A DNA stretch of 64,000 nt, from positions 88,063 through 152,062 of the forward strand of contig NZ_LMPZ01000005.1 of the NCBI RefSeq assembly GCF_001424025.1, read 5' to 3'. Below, one piece after another: positions 52,752 to 62,483 of the stretch; positions within the stretch are counted from its first letter, which is position 1, and each line of letters starts with the position of its first letter. The notes under the pieces were generated by a model. The model saw nothing but the letters and a program-made list of their open reading frames with translations, was not told the DNA's origin and made no database searches. Source of the DNA: Brevundimonas sp. Leaf363. Lineage in GTDB: Bacteria; Pseudomonadota; Alphaproteobacteria; Caulobacterales; Caulobacteraceae. Made by a program: the position numbers and the translations under genes.

Positions 52752-53887
52752 GCGCGACCCTCGACGTCGCCGCTTCGGCCGGTCGCCAGCGCGGTGCAAT
52801 GCAGCGCGCGCGGCTGGTGCGTTCGGCTCTGATCTGCATTCTCGGCCCGGCGCTGCTGTACCTGATCTATCTGCTGCTGATCGCGCCGGCGCAGTACCAT
52901 TCCGAAGGCGAGTTCGCGGTGCGCGGCGCCCAGGCGTCGGGCGGCGACGCCCTGGCCGCCCTGGGCTTCGTCTCGCCGTCGTCGAACGCGGCCGACGGCC
53001 AGATCGTCCAGAACTACATCAAGTCCAACGCCATGGTGAAGGCGCTGAAGGAGCGGTACGGCTTCGACAAGGCGTACAACCGCTTCAGCCTGGACCCCAC
53101 GGCCCGCCTGTCGCCCGACGCCTCGCTCAGCCGCGCGACGCGTTTCTGGAAGAACAAGGTCGAGGTCACGACCGATCCGCTGACCGCCGGCGCCACCGTC
53201 AAGGTCAGCGCCTATACGGCCGAGGACGCCTCGCGTCTGGCGCGCGGCGTGATCCAGCTCAGCGAGGAACTGGTCAACAGCCTGCCGGAACGGGCGATCC
53301 GGGACCTGATCATCGAAGCAGACCGCAACGTCGAGACGAAGCGCACGGCCTTCGAGCGCGCCCGCGACGCCCTAGCCAACTACCAGGGCTCCCAGTATTC
53401 GGGCGTCACCGCCCAGACCCCGGCGCAACAGGCCATCGGCCTGGTCGGCTCGATCGAGTCGCAACTGGCCGCGCGCCGCACCGCCTTGGCCACGATGCGC
53501 GAAACCTATCAGCCGGGCGCGCCCCAGGTGGTGGGCATGGAGCGCGAAATCGCCGCCCTGGAGGCCGAGCGTGACCGCGCCGTCGCCCGCGCCCAGCGCG
53601 CGCCGGGCGAGAACGCCGCCGCCGAGGACATCGACGCCCAGACCCTGCTGCTCGAGTTCCAGACCGCGCAGACCATGTACCAGCAGGCCGTGACCAGCGC
53701 GGAATCGATCCGTCGTCAACAGGTCGTCGACCGCAAATACATCGTCTCCTACGTGCCGCCGCAGCAGCCCTCGACCTCCGACTGGTGGGTGCGACTGGGC
53801 AACGTCCTCGGCGTCCTTCTCGGCAGCGCCATCCTGTGGGGTGTCGGCGCCCTGATCTACTCCATCATCCGGGACCACATGGAATGA
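52748..53887 (+). CDS. kpsE: Capsule export inner-membrane protein (KpsE type)
   Basis: The 379-residue protein has two membrane helices near its ends (about 28-50 and 350-372). The large periplasmic segment includes a coiled-coil region (LIIEADRNVETKRTAFERARDALANYQ, then AQTPAQQAIGLVGSIESQLAARRTALATMRE). This is the polysaccharide co-polymerase layout of KpsE/BexC. The C-terminal VDRKYIVSYVPPQQPSTSDWWVRLGN is family-typical. It should bridge the inner-membrane ABC transporter to the outer membrane. GTG 52748 overlaps the previous stop, and the stop overlaps the next ATG (ATGA). Confidence 0.93.
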   Translation: MSATLDVAASAGRQRGAMQRARLVRSALICILGPALLYLIYLLLIAPAQYHSEGEFAVRGAQASGGDALAALGFVSPSSNAADGQIVQNYIKSNAMVKALKERYGFDKAYNRFSLDPTARLSPDASLSRATRFWKNKVEVTTDPLTAGATVKVSAYTAEDASRLARGVIQLSEELVNSLPERAIRDLIIEADRNVETKRTAFERARDALANYQGSQYSGVTAQTPAQQAIGLVGSIESQLAARRTALATMRETYQPGAPQVVGMEREIAALEAERDRAVARAQRAPGENAAAEDIDAQTLLLEFQTAQTMYQQAVTSAESIRRQQVVDRKYIVSYVPPQQPSTSDWWVRLGNVLGVLLGSAILWGVGALIYSIIRDHME

Positions 53888-55671
53888 GCCCCCGAAAGCG
53901 CAAAATGAACGTCCGCAATATCACTGTGGCGCTCCTGGCGCTGGCCCTGCCCGCGACCTCGGTCTCGGCCCAGACGGTCACTCCGATCGAGAGCAACAGC
54001 AACAGCCGCCTGTCCGGCACCCTGGTCGCCACCCCGACCACGGCCCCGACCGCCGGTTCGACGGCGACCTCCGCCACCAGCTCGACGGCGACCCGCACGG
54101 TCAGCCCGGCTCAGGCCGCGCCCACGGCCGTCAGCATGGTCCCGGCCGGCCCCGAGACCCTGGGCCTGGATGCGGACACCGCCCTGCGGCCGCCGCCGCT
54201 GGGCGCCGACCTGTTCGCGATCACGGCCGGCCCGACGGTCGCCGCCCGCACCGACTCGTCGGTGATCGACCCCAACCACATCATGCGTCCCGGCGATAAG
54301 GTGCGCGTGACCCTGTGGGGCCTGATCAACTCTGAGCAGGAACTGACGGTTGACGCCCAGAACAACGTCGTCGTCCCCGGCGTCGGTCCGGTCTCGCTGA
54401 CCAACGTCACCGCGTCCCAGACGCCGGCCGTGATCGAAACCGCCGCCCGCCGCGTCTATTCCAACGGCGTCCAGATCTACGCCGCCGCCACCAGCGCGGC
54501 CAGCACACAGGTCCTGGTCTCCGGTCCGGTCGGCCGTCCCGGCGCCTATCAGGGCGCCTCGGACGACGCCCTGGTTCTGTACCTCCAGCGCGCCGCCGGC
54601 ATCGACACCTACCGCGGCTCCTATCGCCGCATCCGTATCGTGCGCGCGGGCCAGACCATCGCCACGGCGGACCTGTACGAGTTCCTTCGCGCCGGCGCCC
54701 TGCCGTCGATCTCGTTCCGCAACGGCGACGCCATCGTCGTCGAGGAACAGGGCGCGACCGTCGCCGTCACCGGCGACGTGCGCTCGGCCTATTCGTTCGA
54801 ACTGTCGGCCCCGACCGGCCTGGGCGCCGAGATCATGCGCTACGCCCGCCCCCGTCCGGGCGCGAGCCACGCCGCCATCGTCGGCATCCGCAACGGCCAG
54901 CCCTTCTCGGCCTATCTGAGCCTGGCTGAGTTCGCCAACTTCACCCTGACGGACGGCGACCGGGTCCAGTTCGAATCCGACGTCCGCGACAACTCCGTGC
55001 TGGTGCGGGTCGACGCGCCCCACGTCGGCGCCTCGGTCTTCAGTGCCGAGCGCGGCGCCACGGTCGGTCAGGTCATCGCCCAGATGACGATCGATCCAGA
55101 CGCCGACTGGTCCTCGGTCTATCTGCGCCGCGACAGCGTTCGCCGCACCCAGAAGGCGCTGCTGAACGAAGGTCTGGACCGTCTGCAGCGTAACATCCTG
55201 CTGGCGCCGTCGATCTCTTCCGGCCAGGCCGACGCCCGCGCTTCGGCTGCCTCCGCGGCCCAGCAGTACATCGCCATCGCCCGCCTGGTCGAACCGCAGG
55301 GCATCGTCCCGCTGGGCGGCCGCGACCTGAACACCGTGCTGCTGGAATCGGGCGACGTCATCGTCATCCCGCGCCAGTCGCAGATCGTCTCTGTCGCCGG
55401 CGAGGTGCAGTCGCCGCAGTCGGTCGTCGCCGGCGGTCCGGCCAGCCTGGCCAGCTATGTGCGTATGGCCGGGGGCTACACCCCGCGCGCCGACCGTCGC
55501 CGCGTCCTGATCTTCAAGCCGGACGGCCAGCTGCGTCAGGGCAACCAGGTCCTGCCGGGCGACCGCGTCCTGATCCAGGGCAAGCCCGACTCCACCCTGA
55601 TCGCCCTGATCCGCGACCTGACCTTGTCGCTGGCCAGCGTGATGATCTCCGTCGATCGCATCGCGCGCTAA
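53884..55671 (+). CDS. kpsD: Polysaccharide export outer-membrane-associated protein (KpsD type)
   Basis: The 595-residue protein has a signal peptide (cleavage near SVSAQT), then a Thr/Ala-rich low-complexity stretch (about 40-80). A Poly_export region follows (IMRPGDKVRVTLWGLINSEQELTVDAQNNVVVPGVGPVSL), then several SLBB-type units (for example VLVSGPVGRPGAYQGASDDALVLYLQRAAGIDTYRGS, TVAVTGDVRSAYSFEL and IVSVAGEVQSPQSVVAGGPASLASYVRMAGGY). There is no lipobox, as in KpsD rather than Wza. ATG 53884 overlaps the kpsE stop. It closes the exporter set with kpsMTE. Confidence 0.93.
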   Translation: MSPRKRKMNVRNITVALLALALPATSVSAQTVTPIESNSNSRLSGTLVATPTTAPTAGSTATSATSSTATRTVSPAQAAPTAVSMVPAGPETLGLDADTALRPPPLGADLFAITAGPTVAARTDSSVIDPNHIMRPGDKVRVTLWGLINSEQELTVDAQNNVVVPGVGPVSLTNVTASQTPAVIETAARRVYSNGVQIYAAATSAASTQVLVSGPVGRPGAYQGASDDALVLYLQRAAGIDTYRGSYRRIRIVRAGQTIATADLYEFLRAGALPSISFRNGDAIVVEEQGATVAVTGDVRSAYSFELSAPTGLGAEIMRYARPRPGASHAAIVGIRNGQPFSAYLSLAEFANFTLTDGDRVQFESDVRDNSVLVRVDAPHVGASVFSAERGATVGQVIAQMTIDPDADWSSVYLRRDSVRRTQKALLNEGLDRLQRNILLAPSISSGQADARASAASAAQQYIAIARLVEPQGIVPLGGRDLNTVLLESGDVIVIPRQSQIVSVAGEVQSPQSVVAGGPASLASYVRMAGGYTPRADRRRVLIFKPDGQLRQGNQVLPGDRVLIQGKPDSTLIALIRDLTLSLASVMISVDRIAR

Positions 55672-55688
55672 AGCGCGCGTTCCGGCGG

Positions 55689-56726
55689 ATGATTGTTCCG
55701 TCGATCGACACGCTGAACGACGAAGCCCTCCGGTTCCTGCAACCGGGGGGCTTTGCTCTTGGCCCTGCGGTCAAGACCGGCGACTGGCTGGAAAAACACG
55801 AGCAATGGCCACTGGCCTGGCGGCTGTGGGCGCGCGCGGGTCTCGAGAAGCAGGCTGAGACGCCCTTTCGCGACATGGCGACCTGGGACGGCCGCGATTT
55901 TGCCCGCCGCATCGTCGTCGCGCGCCGCATGCGCCATGTCGGCGCCGAGCTGCGGCTTGTCCGGTTTCTGCCTCGGCTGGTTGAGCAGGGGGGCCAGGTC
56001 GTCGCTTACCTGGACCCGCGCGTCGCGCCGCTGGCCCGCCGCAGTTTCCCGGGTGTCGACGTGCGCATCCTGGCCGAGCTGATCGCCCACCCCGGCGCGG
56101 ACTTCGGCCCCGACGATCGCGCGGCTGGGTTCGAGGACCTGGGCGCCGCCTTCGCCCCGGATCGCGCGACGGTCGCCGCGTCCTGGCGACCGCTGATCCC
56201 GGATCCGGCGCGCACCGCCCAGGCTCGGGCCTTCACCGGGGGCGGCGGCATCGGCGTCTCGTGGGCCAGCGACAATCCCAAGAAGCGCCCGCCCGCCCTC
56301 GATCAGTGGGGCGAACTGTTCGACGCCCTGCCGGGGCCGATCCTGTCGCTGCAGTATTCGCCTGCCGCCGACGATCTCGCCCTGCTCAGCGATCTGTCGG
56401 GCCGCTTCCTGCACGACCCGGCGATCGAACCCCGGCACGATCTGGAGGGCCACGCCGCCCAGATCGCCGCCGTGGACGTGGTGGTCACGGTCTCCAACAC
56501 CGCCGCCCATATGGCGGGCGCGCTGGGCAAGGCGTGCGTCGTCATCCTGGACGACGAGCAGATCGGCATCTGGCCCGTCACGGGCGACCGCGTCGCCTGG
56601 TACCCGTCCCTGCGTCTGGTGCGCCGCAACCAGCGGCCCTGGTCCGCGGTGATGGCCGAGGCGGCGGCGGTGGCGCGCAGCCTTGTCGGGTCCGCTGGCC
56701 TCCAGAAAATCAGCCACGGCCGGTAA
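55689..56726 (+). CDS. GT9-like (heptosyltransferase-type) glycosyltransferase
   Basis: The 345-residue product has the C-terminal half of ADP-heptose-type GT-B transferases: VDVVVTVSNTAAHMAGALGKACVVILDDEQIGIWPVTGDRVAWYPSLRLVRRNQRPWSAVM. The N-terminal half is less clear but includes LRLVRFLPRLVEQGGQVVAYLDPRV, consistent with a GT-B fold. It is downstream of kpsD by 17 bases, so it may build the same glycan. ATG 55689 has a poor ribosome site. The sugar donor cannot be read from sequence. Confidence 0.8.
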   Translation: MIVPSIDTLNDEALRFLQPGGFALGPAVKTGDWLEKHEQWPLAWRLWARAGLEKQAETPFRDMATWDGRDFARRIVVARRMRHVGAELRLVRFLPRLVEQGGQVVAYLDPRVAPLARRSFPGVDVRILAELIAHPGADFGPDDRAAGFEDLGAAFAPDRATVAASWRPLIPDPARTAQARAFTGGGGIGVSWASDNPKKRPPALDQWGELFDALPGPILSLQYSPAADDLALLSDLSGRFLHDPAIEPRHDLEGHAAQIAAVDVVVTVSNTAAHMAGALGKACVVILDDEQIGIWPVTGDRVAWYPSLRLVRRNQRPWSAVMAEAAAVARSLVGSAGLQKISHGR

Positions 56727-56780
56727 CCTTCACCGTCATTGTGCGTTGCGGTCGTGGGGATCGTAACACGCACGGGGACT

Positions 56781-57557
56781 ATGGCTTCCGACACCGGACT
56801 TGCAGAAACGCGCCCAGGCCTTTCGGCCCTGCCTGCGCCGCCCGACCGTCTGACGCGGCCGGCCCTGTTCCTCGACATGGACGGCGTCCTGGCGCCCTTC
56901 GCGCCGCGACCGGACGACGTCGTCCCCACCGCGCGCCGCACCGCCGTGCTGAAATCCCTGGCCCAGCGTTTCGACGGCCGCGTGGCCGTCATCAGCGGCC
57001 GCACCCTGTCCGAGATCGACCGCATCACCGGCGACGGCGTCCAGGCCGCTTCCGGCGTTCACGGCCTCGAACGCCGCCTGTCGGACGGCACGTTGAAGAC
57101 CGCACAGGCCGCGCCGGAAATCCGCACCGTCGTAGCCGCCTTCGACGCCTTCGCGGAGCAGCACGCCGGCGTCATCGTCGAGGACAAGGGCGTCTCGGCC
57201 GGCCTGCATTATCGCCAGAACGCGGCCCTCGCGGGCCCGGCCGTCGACCTGGCCCACAGGCTTCAGGCCGAGACCGGGCTGAACCTGCAGCCCGGCGACA
57301 TGGTGCTGGAGCTCAAGACGCCCGGCGCCTCCAAGGGCACCGCCCTGACCGCCTTCATGGGCGAGGCGCCGTTCGCGGGCGGCGTCCCCATCATGCTGGG
57401 CGACGACCTGACGGACGAGCATGGGTTCGAGGCCGCCGCCGCCCTGGGCGGGTTCGGCGTCCTGGTCGGCGCCCCGCGCGAGACGGCCGCCCGTTTCGGC
57501 CTGTCGGGCGTTGATGCGGTTCTGGACTGGCTCGAGCGGATCACAGAGGACGCATGA
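56781..57557 (+). CDS. otsB: Trehalose-6-phosphate phosphatase
   Basis: The 258-residue HAD-superfamily phosphatase removes phosphate from trehalose-6-phosphate. It has the motif I FLDMDGVLAPFA, the later RVAVISGRTLSEIDRI and motif III/IV IMLGDDLTDEHGFEAAA. GVHGLERRLSDG is OtsB-like. The start is ATG 56781 (MASDTGL), preceded by CGGGGA. A longer frame opens upstream but has no family similarity. The stop overlaps the GH15 start by 4 bases (ATGA). Confidence 0.94.
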   Translation: MASDTGLAETRPGLSALPAPPDRLTRPALFLDMDGVLAPFAPRPDDVVPTARRTAVLKSLAQRFDGRVAVISGRTLSEIDRITGDGVQAASGVHGLERRLSDGTLKTAQAAPEIRTVVAAFDAFAEQHAGVIVEDKGVSAGLHYRQNAALAGPAVDLAHRLQAETGLNLQPGDMVLELKTPGASKGTALTAFMGEAPFAGGVPIMLGDDLTDEHGFEAAAALGGFGVLVGAPRETAARFGLSGVDAVLDWLERITEDA

Positions 57558-59338
57558 CCCCCACACTCGACCTCGCCCCCATCGGCAACTGCGCCATCAG
57601 CGCCCTGATCGATCGCCAGGGCCGCTACGTCTGGGCCTGCGCCCCGCGCGTGGACGGCGATCCTGTCTTCTCGTCCCTCATGAACGGGTCTGATCCCGAT
57701 CACGGCTTCTGGGACATCGTGCTGGAGGGCCAGAAGCACGTCAGCCAGTCGTACATCCGTAACACGCCTGTCCTGCGCACCGTCCTGACCGCCGAGGACG
57801 GCGCCTCGGTCGAGATCATCGATTTCGCCCCGCGCCACCCCAAGCATTCGCGCACCTATCGTCCGCTGGCCTTCGCGCGGATCGTCCGGCCGCTGGAAGG
57901 GGCGCCGCGGATCTCGATCCGACTGCGGCCCTCGGCCGACTGGGGCGCGCGGCGGGCCGAGACGACCTCGGGCTCCAACCACATCCGCTATCTGTGCACG
58001 GACGTGACCTTCCGCCTGACCACCGACTGCCCGGTGTCGCATGTGAAGACCGAGCGGCCCTTCCGGCTGGAGCGGCCCCTGGCCTTCTTCTTCGGCCCGG
58101 ACGAAGGCTACGACCAGGATGTCGGCCCCGGCGTCCAGGCGGTGCTGGAGCGCACCGTCAACTATTGGCAGGAGTGGATCCGCAAGCTCTACCTGCCCCT
58201 GGACTATCAGGAGGCGGTGATCCGTGCGGCGATCACGCTGAAACTCTGCGCCTACGAAGAGACGGGCGCCATCGTCGCGGCCATGACGACCTCGGTGCCC
58301 GAGTTCCCCGAGAGCGGGCGCAACTGGGACTATCGCTACTGCTGGATCCGCGACGCCTATTACGTCGTGCGGGCGCTGAACCGGCTGGGCGCGGTGGACC
58401 TGCTGGAAAACTACCTCGGCTATCTGCGCAACCTGGTGGACGACAGCGCCGGCGGCCACGTCCAGCCCGTCTACGGCGTCGGTCTGGAAGAGGACATCGA
58501 CGAGCGGATCGTCGAGAGCGTCGAGGGCTATCACGGCATGAAGCCGGTCCGCGTCGGCAACCAGGCGCGTGAACACCTGCAGCACGACGTCTATGGCCAG
58601 ATCGTCCTGCCGCTGGTGCAGAGCTTCTACGACCAGCGTCTGCTCCGCCCCGGCACGATCGACGACTTCCACGCCCTGGAAAAGGTGGGCGAGCGCGCCT
58701 TCGCCATGCACGACCAGGTCGACGCCGGCCTGTGGGAGTTCCGCACCATCGCGCGGGTCCACACCTATTCCTCGGTCATGTGCTGGGCCGCGTGCGACCG
58801 TCTGGCCAAGGCCGCTGACCACCTGGGCCTGCACGCCCGCGCCGAGGTCTGGCTGGAGCGGGCCAACGTCATCCGCGAAAGGGTCGAGCGCGAGGCCTAT
58901 CTGCCCGACGAAGGCCGCTTCGCCGCCAGCTTCGGCAACCGCGAGCTGGACGCCAGTCTGCTCCAGATGACCGACCTGGGCTTCCTCGACGCCCGCGACC
59001 CGCGGCAGGTCGCCACCTTCGACGCCATCGAACGCGACCTGAAAAAGGGCGCCTATCTGTTCCGCTATGTCGAGCCGGACGACTTTGGCGAGCCGGAGAC
59101 CGCGTTCAACTTCTGCACCTTCTGGTTCATCGAGGCCCTGCACCAGAACGGGCGGGTCGACGAGGCGCGCGCCATCTTCGACGAGATGCTGGGTCGCCGG
59201 ACGCACGCCGGCCTGCTCAGCGAGGACATCTCCATCGAAGACGGCCAGCTATGGGGCAACTACCCCCAGACCTACTCGCTGGTCGGCATCATCAACTGCG
59301 CCGTCCTGCTCAGCCGATCGTGGACCGATGTCCGCTAG
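57554..59338 (+). CDS. Glycoside hydrolase family 15 protein (glucoamylase or trehalase type)
   Basis: The 594-residue product has an N-terminal beta-sandwich (PIGNCAISALIDRQGRYVWACAPRVDGDPVFSSLMNG) and a C-terminal (alpha/alpha)6 barrel with catalytic-region sequence VPEFPESGRNWDYRYCWIRDAYYVVRAL, then TFWFIEALHQNGRVDEARAIFDEML and LLSEDISIEDGQLWGNYPQTYS. GH15 cleaves alpha-linked glucans; some bacterial members act on trehalose. It sits between otsB and otsA, so trehalose is a likely substrate or product-linked sugar. ATG 57554 overlaps otsB. Confidence 0.93.
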   Translation: MTPTLDLAPIGNCAISALIDRQGRYVWACAPRVDGDPVFSSLMNGSDPDHGFWDIVLEGQKHVSQSYIRNTPVLRTVLTAEDGASVEIIDFAPRHPKHSRTYRPLAFARIVRPLEGAPRISIRLRPSADWGARRAETTSGSNHIRYLCTDVTFRLTTDCPVSHVKTERPFRLERPLAFFFGPDEGYDQDVGPGVQAVLERTVNYWQEWIRKLYLPLDYQEAVIRAAITLKLCAYEETGAIVAAMTTSVPEFPESGRNWDYRYCWIRDAYYVVRALNRLGAVDLLENYLGYLRNLVDDSAGGHVQPVYGVGLEEDIDERIVESVEGYHGMKPVRVGNQAREHLQHDVYGQIVLPLVQSFYDQRLLRPGTIDDFHALEKVGERAFAMHDQVDAGLWEFRTIARVHTYSSVMCWAACDRLAKAADHLGLHARAEVWLERANVIRERVEREAYLPDEGRFAASFGNRELDASLLQMTDLGFLDARDPRQVATFDAIERDLKKGAYLFRYVEPDDFGEPETAFNFCTFWFIEALHQNGRVDEARAIFDEMLGRRTHAGLLSEDISIEDGQLWGNYPQTYSLVGIINCAVLLSRSWTDVR

Positions 59339-59401
59339 CCGACTGCCGGTTCACGAAAACGCTATGCCACCTTTCGGCCGTACTCCGCGTTAGGCCTACT
59401 C

Positions 59402-60805
59402 ATGTCTCGTCTCATCGTCGTTTCCAACCGGGTGTCCGCGCCGCGGGACCCGGCCGCCAGCTCCATGGGCGGCCTGGCCATGGCGCTGTCCGCTGCCCTG
59501 AAAACCTACGACGGCCTGTGGTTTGGCTGGTCCGGCGAGACGGTGGACACCTTCACCGGCGAGCTGAAGATGGAGGACCGGGCAGGGGTCAAGGTGGCTC
59601 TGGTCGATCTGGAAGCCCAGGACGTCGACGAATATTACAACGGCTACGCCAACAAGACCCTGTGGCCGCTGTTCCACCACCGCGTCGATCTGACGGCCTA
59701 CGAACGGTCGTACGGCGAGGGCTATGAGCGCACCAACGCCCGCTTCGCCGAGGTGCTGGCCCCGCTGATCCAGCCAGGCGACCTGATCTGGATCCACGAC
59801 TATCACATGATCCCCCTGGCCCGGGATCTGCGCCGGCTGGGCATCACCAACCGCATCGGCTTCTTCCTGCACACGCCCTGGCCGGCGCGGCAGCTGCTGG
59901 TCACCCTGCCGCACCACCGGCGGCTGGTGGAATCGATGTTCGATTTCGATCTGATCGGCTTCCACACCCGCGAGTGGCTGGACCTGTTCCGGGACTATGT
60001 GGCCTCCGAGCCCGAAGTCCGAGGCCGCCTGCTGCCCGGCGGCGGGCTGGAGGCGTTCGGCAAGCGAGTGGAGACCGGCGTCTTCCCCATCGGCATCGAC
60101 GTGGATGGTTTCCTGGAGGCCCGCAACTCCGCCGCCGGCGCCCGCGCCTACGACCGGATGGCCGCCTCGGCCGTGTTCCGCCAGATGATCGTCGGCGTAG
60201 ATCGGCTGGACTACTCAAAGGGCCTGGAGGAGCGGTTCTACGGCTACGAACAGTTCCTGCGCGACAACCCCGACATGCACGGCGACGTCTTCCTGCTGCA
60301 GGTGACGCCGATCTCGCGCGACGACGTCGATACCTATCAGGACATCCGCGCCCGCCTCGACTCGCTCGCGGGCCGCATCAACGGCGAGTTCGCGGATATG
60401 GACTGGCAGCCGATCCGCTATCTCAACCGCAGCTATCGCCGCGACCAGCTGGCCGGCATCTACCGCGCCGCGAAAGTGGCCATGGTCACGCCCCTGCGCG
60501 ACGGCATGAACCTGGTGGCCAAGGAATATGTCGCGGCCCAGAATCCAGAGGACCCCGGCGTCCTGATCCTGTCCCGCTTCGCCGGCGCCGCCGAGGACAT
60601 GGGCGAGGCCCTGCTGGTCAACCCCTTCAGCCGCGAAGAGGTCGCCGACGCCATCAAGCGCGCCCTGACCATGCCGCTGGAGGAGCGCATCCGGAAGTGG
60701 AAGTCCCTGATGGAAGTCGTCCGCCGCACCGACGTCGGTCAGTGGCGCGACGCCTTCGTCAAACGCCTGGCCGGCGCCGAAAACGCCCGAGCGCGCGCGG
60801 CCTAG
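59402..60805 (+). CDS. otsA: Alpha,alpha-trehalose-phosphate synthase (UDP-forming)
   Basis: The 467-residue GT20 enzyme makes trehalose-6-phosphate from UDP-glucose and glucose-6-phosphate. The N-terminal [34 protein letters not shown] loop, [59 protein letters not shown] and [18 protein letters not shown] are canonical. ATG 59402. It is 63 bases after the GH15 gene. The nested repeat element B follows immediately at the stop. Confidence 0.97.
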   Translation: MSRLIVVSNRVSAPRDPAASSMGGLAMALSAALKTYDGLWFGWSGETVDTFTGELKMEDRAGVKVALVDLEAQDVDEYYNGYANKTLWPLFHHRVDLTAYERSYGEGYERTNARFAEVLAPLIQPGDLIWIHDYHMIPLARDLRRLGITNRIGFFLHTPWPARQLLVTLPHHRRLVESMFDFDLIGFHTREWLDLFRDYVASEPEVRGRLLPGGGLEAFGKRVETGVFPIGIDVDGFLEARNSAAGARAYDRMAASAVFRQMIVGVDRLDYSKGLEERFYGYEQFLRDNPDMHGDVFLLQVTPISRDDVDTYQDIRARLDSLAGRINGEFADMDWQPIRYLNRSYRRDQLAGIYRAAKVAMVTPLRDGMNLVAKEYVAAQNPEDPGVLILSRFAGAAEDMGEALLVNPFSREEVADAIKRALTMPLEERIRKWKSLMEVVRRTDVGQWRDAFVKRLAGAENARARAA

Positions 60806-60808
60806 CTT

Positions 60809-60970
60809 GATCCTCCACCGTGTAGCGGAGCGAAACGGGGGAGGGGGACCGCTTTAGCGGTGGAGGGGGCGAGGACATCCACCGACGCCGACCATCAAAC
60901 GCCGCACCCAGCTTCCGCTCCCTCCACCACTCCGTGGTCCCCCTCCCCCGCCCAAGAGCGGGGGAGGATC
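60809..60970. repeat. Nested inverted-repeat element B between otsA and the thiolase
   Basis: The outermost 8 bases (60809-60816, GATCCTCC) match the complement at 60963-60970. A perfect 15-base inverted repeat lies at 60836-60850 and 60936-60950, and a third pair at 60859-60867 with 60920-60928. The element starts 3 bases after the otsA stop and ends 1 base before the thiolase stop. Its size and nested design resemble element A at 20233-20403, although the sequence differs. Confidence 0.75.
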
Positions 60971-60971
60971 T

Positions 60972-62174
60972 TTAGTAAATCTCGAACAGCCCCGCCGCGC
61001 CCATGCCGCCGCCGATGCACATGGTCACCACGCCGTATTTAGCGCCGCGCCGCTTGCCCTCGATCAGCAGGTGGCCGGTCATCCGCGCGCCCGACATGCC
61101 GTAGGGGTGGCCGATCGAGATGGCCCCGCCCGACACGTTCAGCCGGTCGTTGGGGATGCCCAGCTTGTCGCGGCAGTACAGCACCTGCACCGCGAAGGCC
61201 TCGTTCAGCTCCCAGATGCCGATGTCGTCCACCGTCAGCCCGTGGCGCTTCAGCAGCAGCGGCACCGCATGGACCGGGCCAATCCCCATCTCGTCCGGCT
61301 CGCAACCCGCCACCGCCATGCCGCGATAGGCGCCCAGCGGCTGCACGCCGTGATGCACCGCCTGACCGGCCTCCATCAGCACGCAGGCCGAGGCGCCGTC
61401 CGACAGCTGGGACGCATTGCCGGCTGTGATGAACTGCCCCTGCTGGACCTCCTCGCCCGAGCCGAACACCGGCTTGAGCGACCGCAGGCCCTCCAGCGTC
61501 GTCTCCGGCCGGTTGCCCTCGTCCTTGGACAGGGTGACCTCCTTCGAGGACACCTGACCGGTCGCCTTGTCGGCCACCGACATGGTCGTGGTCATCGGCA
61601 CGATCTCGGCGTCCAGCCGGCCGGCGGCCTGGGCTTCGGCGGTGCGCTGCTGCGACTGCAGGGCGTATTCGTCCTGCGCCTCGCGCGAGATGCCGTAGCG
61701 GGCGGCGACCACCTCGGCGGTCTCCAGCATCGACATATAGATGTGCGGCGCCAGTTTCAGCAGCGCCTCGTCCTTGCCGCGGTACAGGTTCATGTGCTGG
61801 TTCTGGACCAGCGAAATGCTCTCCAGCCCGCCGCCGATGGCGACCTTCTGCTGGTCGACCACGATCTGCTTGGCGGCGGTGGCGATGGCCATCAGGCCCG
61901 AGGCGCACTGACGATCCACGCTCATGCCCGCGACCGAGGCGGGCAGGCCGGCGGCCAGCGCCACCTGGCGCGCCACGTTCGTCCCGGTCGAGCCCTGCTG
62001 CAGGGCCGCGCCCATGATCACGTCCTCGACCTCGGCCCCGTCGATGCCGGCCCGTTCGACCGCGTGCCTCACGGCATGGGCCCCCAACTGCTGCGCCTGG
62101 GTGTCGTTGAAGGCGCCGCGATAGGCGCGCCCGATCGGCGTCCGGGCGGTCGAGACGATGACGGCTTCACGCAT
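60972..62174 (-). CDS. Acetyl-CoA C-acetyltransferase (thiolase)
   Basis: The 400-residue thiolase either joins two acetyl-CoA or cleaves 3-ketoacyl-CoA. Its active-site motifs are VDRQCASGL (nucleophile C90), [24 protein letters not shown] and [11 protein letters not shown]. The N-terminus [20 protein letters not shown] is typical. ATG 62174 (on the minus strand) is followed by good family similarity from residue 1. Substrate range cannot be told from sequence; neighbouring SDR suggests fatty-acid or acyl-CoA metabolism. Confidence 0.93.
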   Translation of the reverse strand: MREAVIVSTARTPIGRAYRGAFNDTQAQQLGAHAVRHAVERAGIDGAEVEDVIMGAALQQGSTGTNVARQVALAAGLPASVAGMSVDRQCASGLMAIATAAKQIVVDQQKVAIGGGLESISLVQNQHMNLYRGKDEALLKLAPHIYMSMLETAEVVAARYGISREAQDEYALQSQQRTAEAQAAGRLDAEIVPMTTTMSVADKATGQVSSKEVTLSKDEGNRPETTLEGLRSLKPVFGSGEEVQQGQFITAGNASQLSDGASACVLMEAGQAVHHGVQPLGAYRGMAVAGCEPDEMGIGPVHAVPLLLKRHGLTVDDIGIWELNEAFAVQVLYCRDKLGIPNDRLNVSGGAISIGHPYGMSGARMTGHLLIEGKRRGAKYGVVTMCIGGGMGAAGLFEIY

Positions 62175-62483
62175 GGAAATCCTCCTGGGCGCTTCGCTGA
62201 TTGAGCGCCTTCAGGACGAACTTAGGCGCTTGCCGTAAGGGGAGGGCAAGCCCGACATGCCTCTCGTCCCATTGTCATCGCCCGACATGATCGGGTGTCA
62301 AGATAACTAGCTCCGAGACCACATAGTGATAGGCGCTCTTATTCTACATTGTTAGATATCGAAAGATCTCCGATCTGAGAAGAAAACGGAAACTAGACAA
62401 TAAATGACGGGGCCCGTCTGGTTGCGTCCAACTCGTTGCCATCATACAAAATTGGTATCTTTCAAAATTGTGGAGAGCGACTG
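62175..62483. other. AT-rich 309-base intergenic region
   Basis: The thiolase promoter side is GC-rich, but from about 62290 to the gene at 62484 the sequence is clearly richer in A and T than anywhere else in the window. It contains two copies of CAAAATTG (62447-62454 and 62463-62470, period 16) directly before the ORF. I found no other gene in it. The composition suggests recent acquisition of this small segment. Confidence 0.6.
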
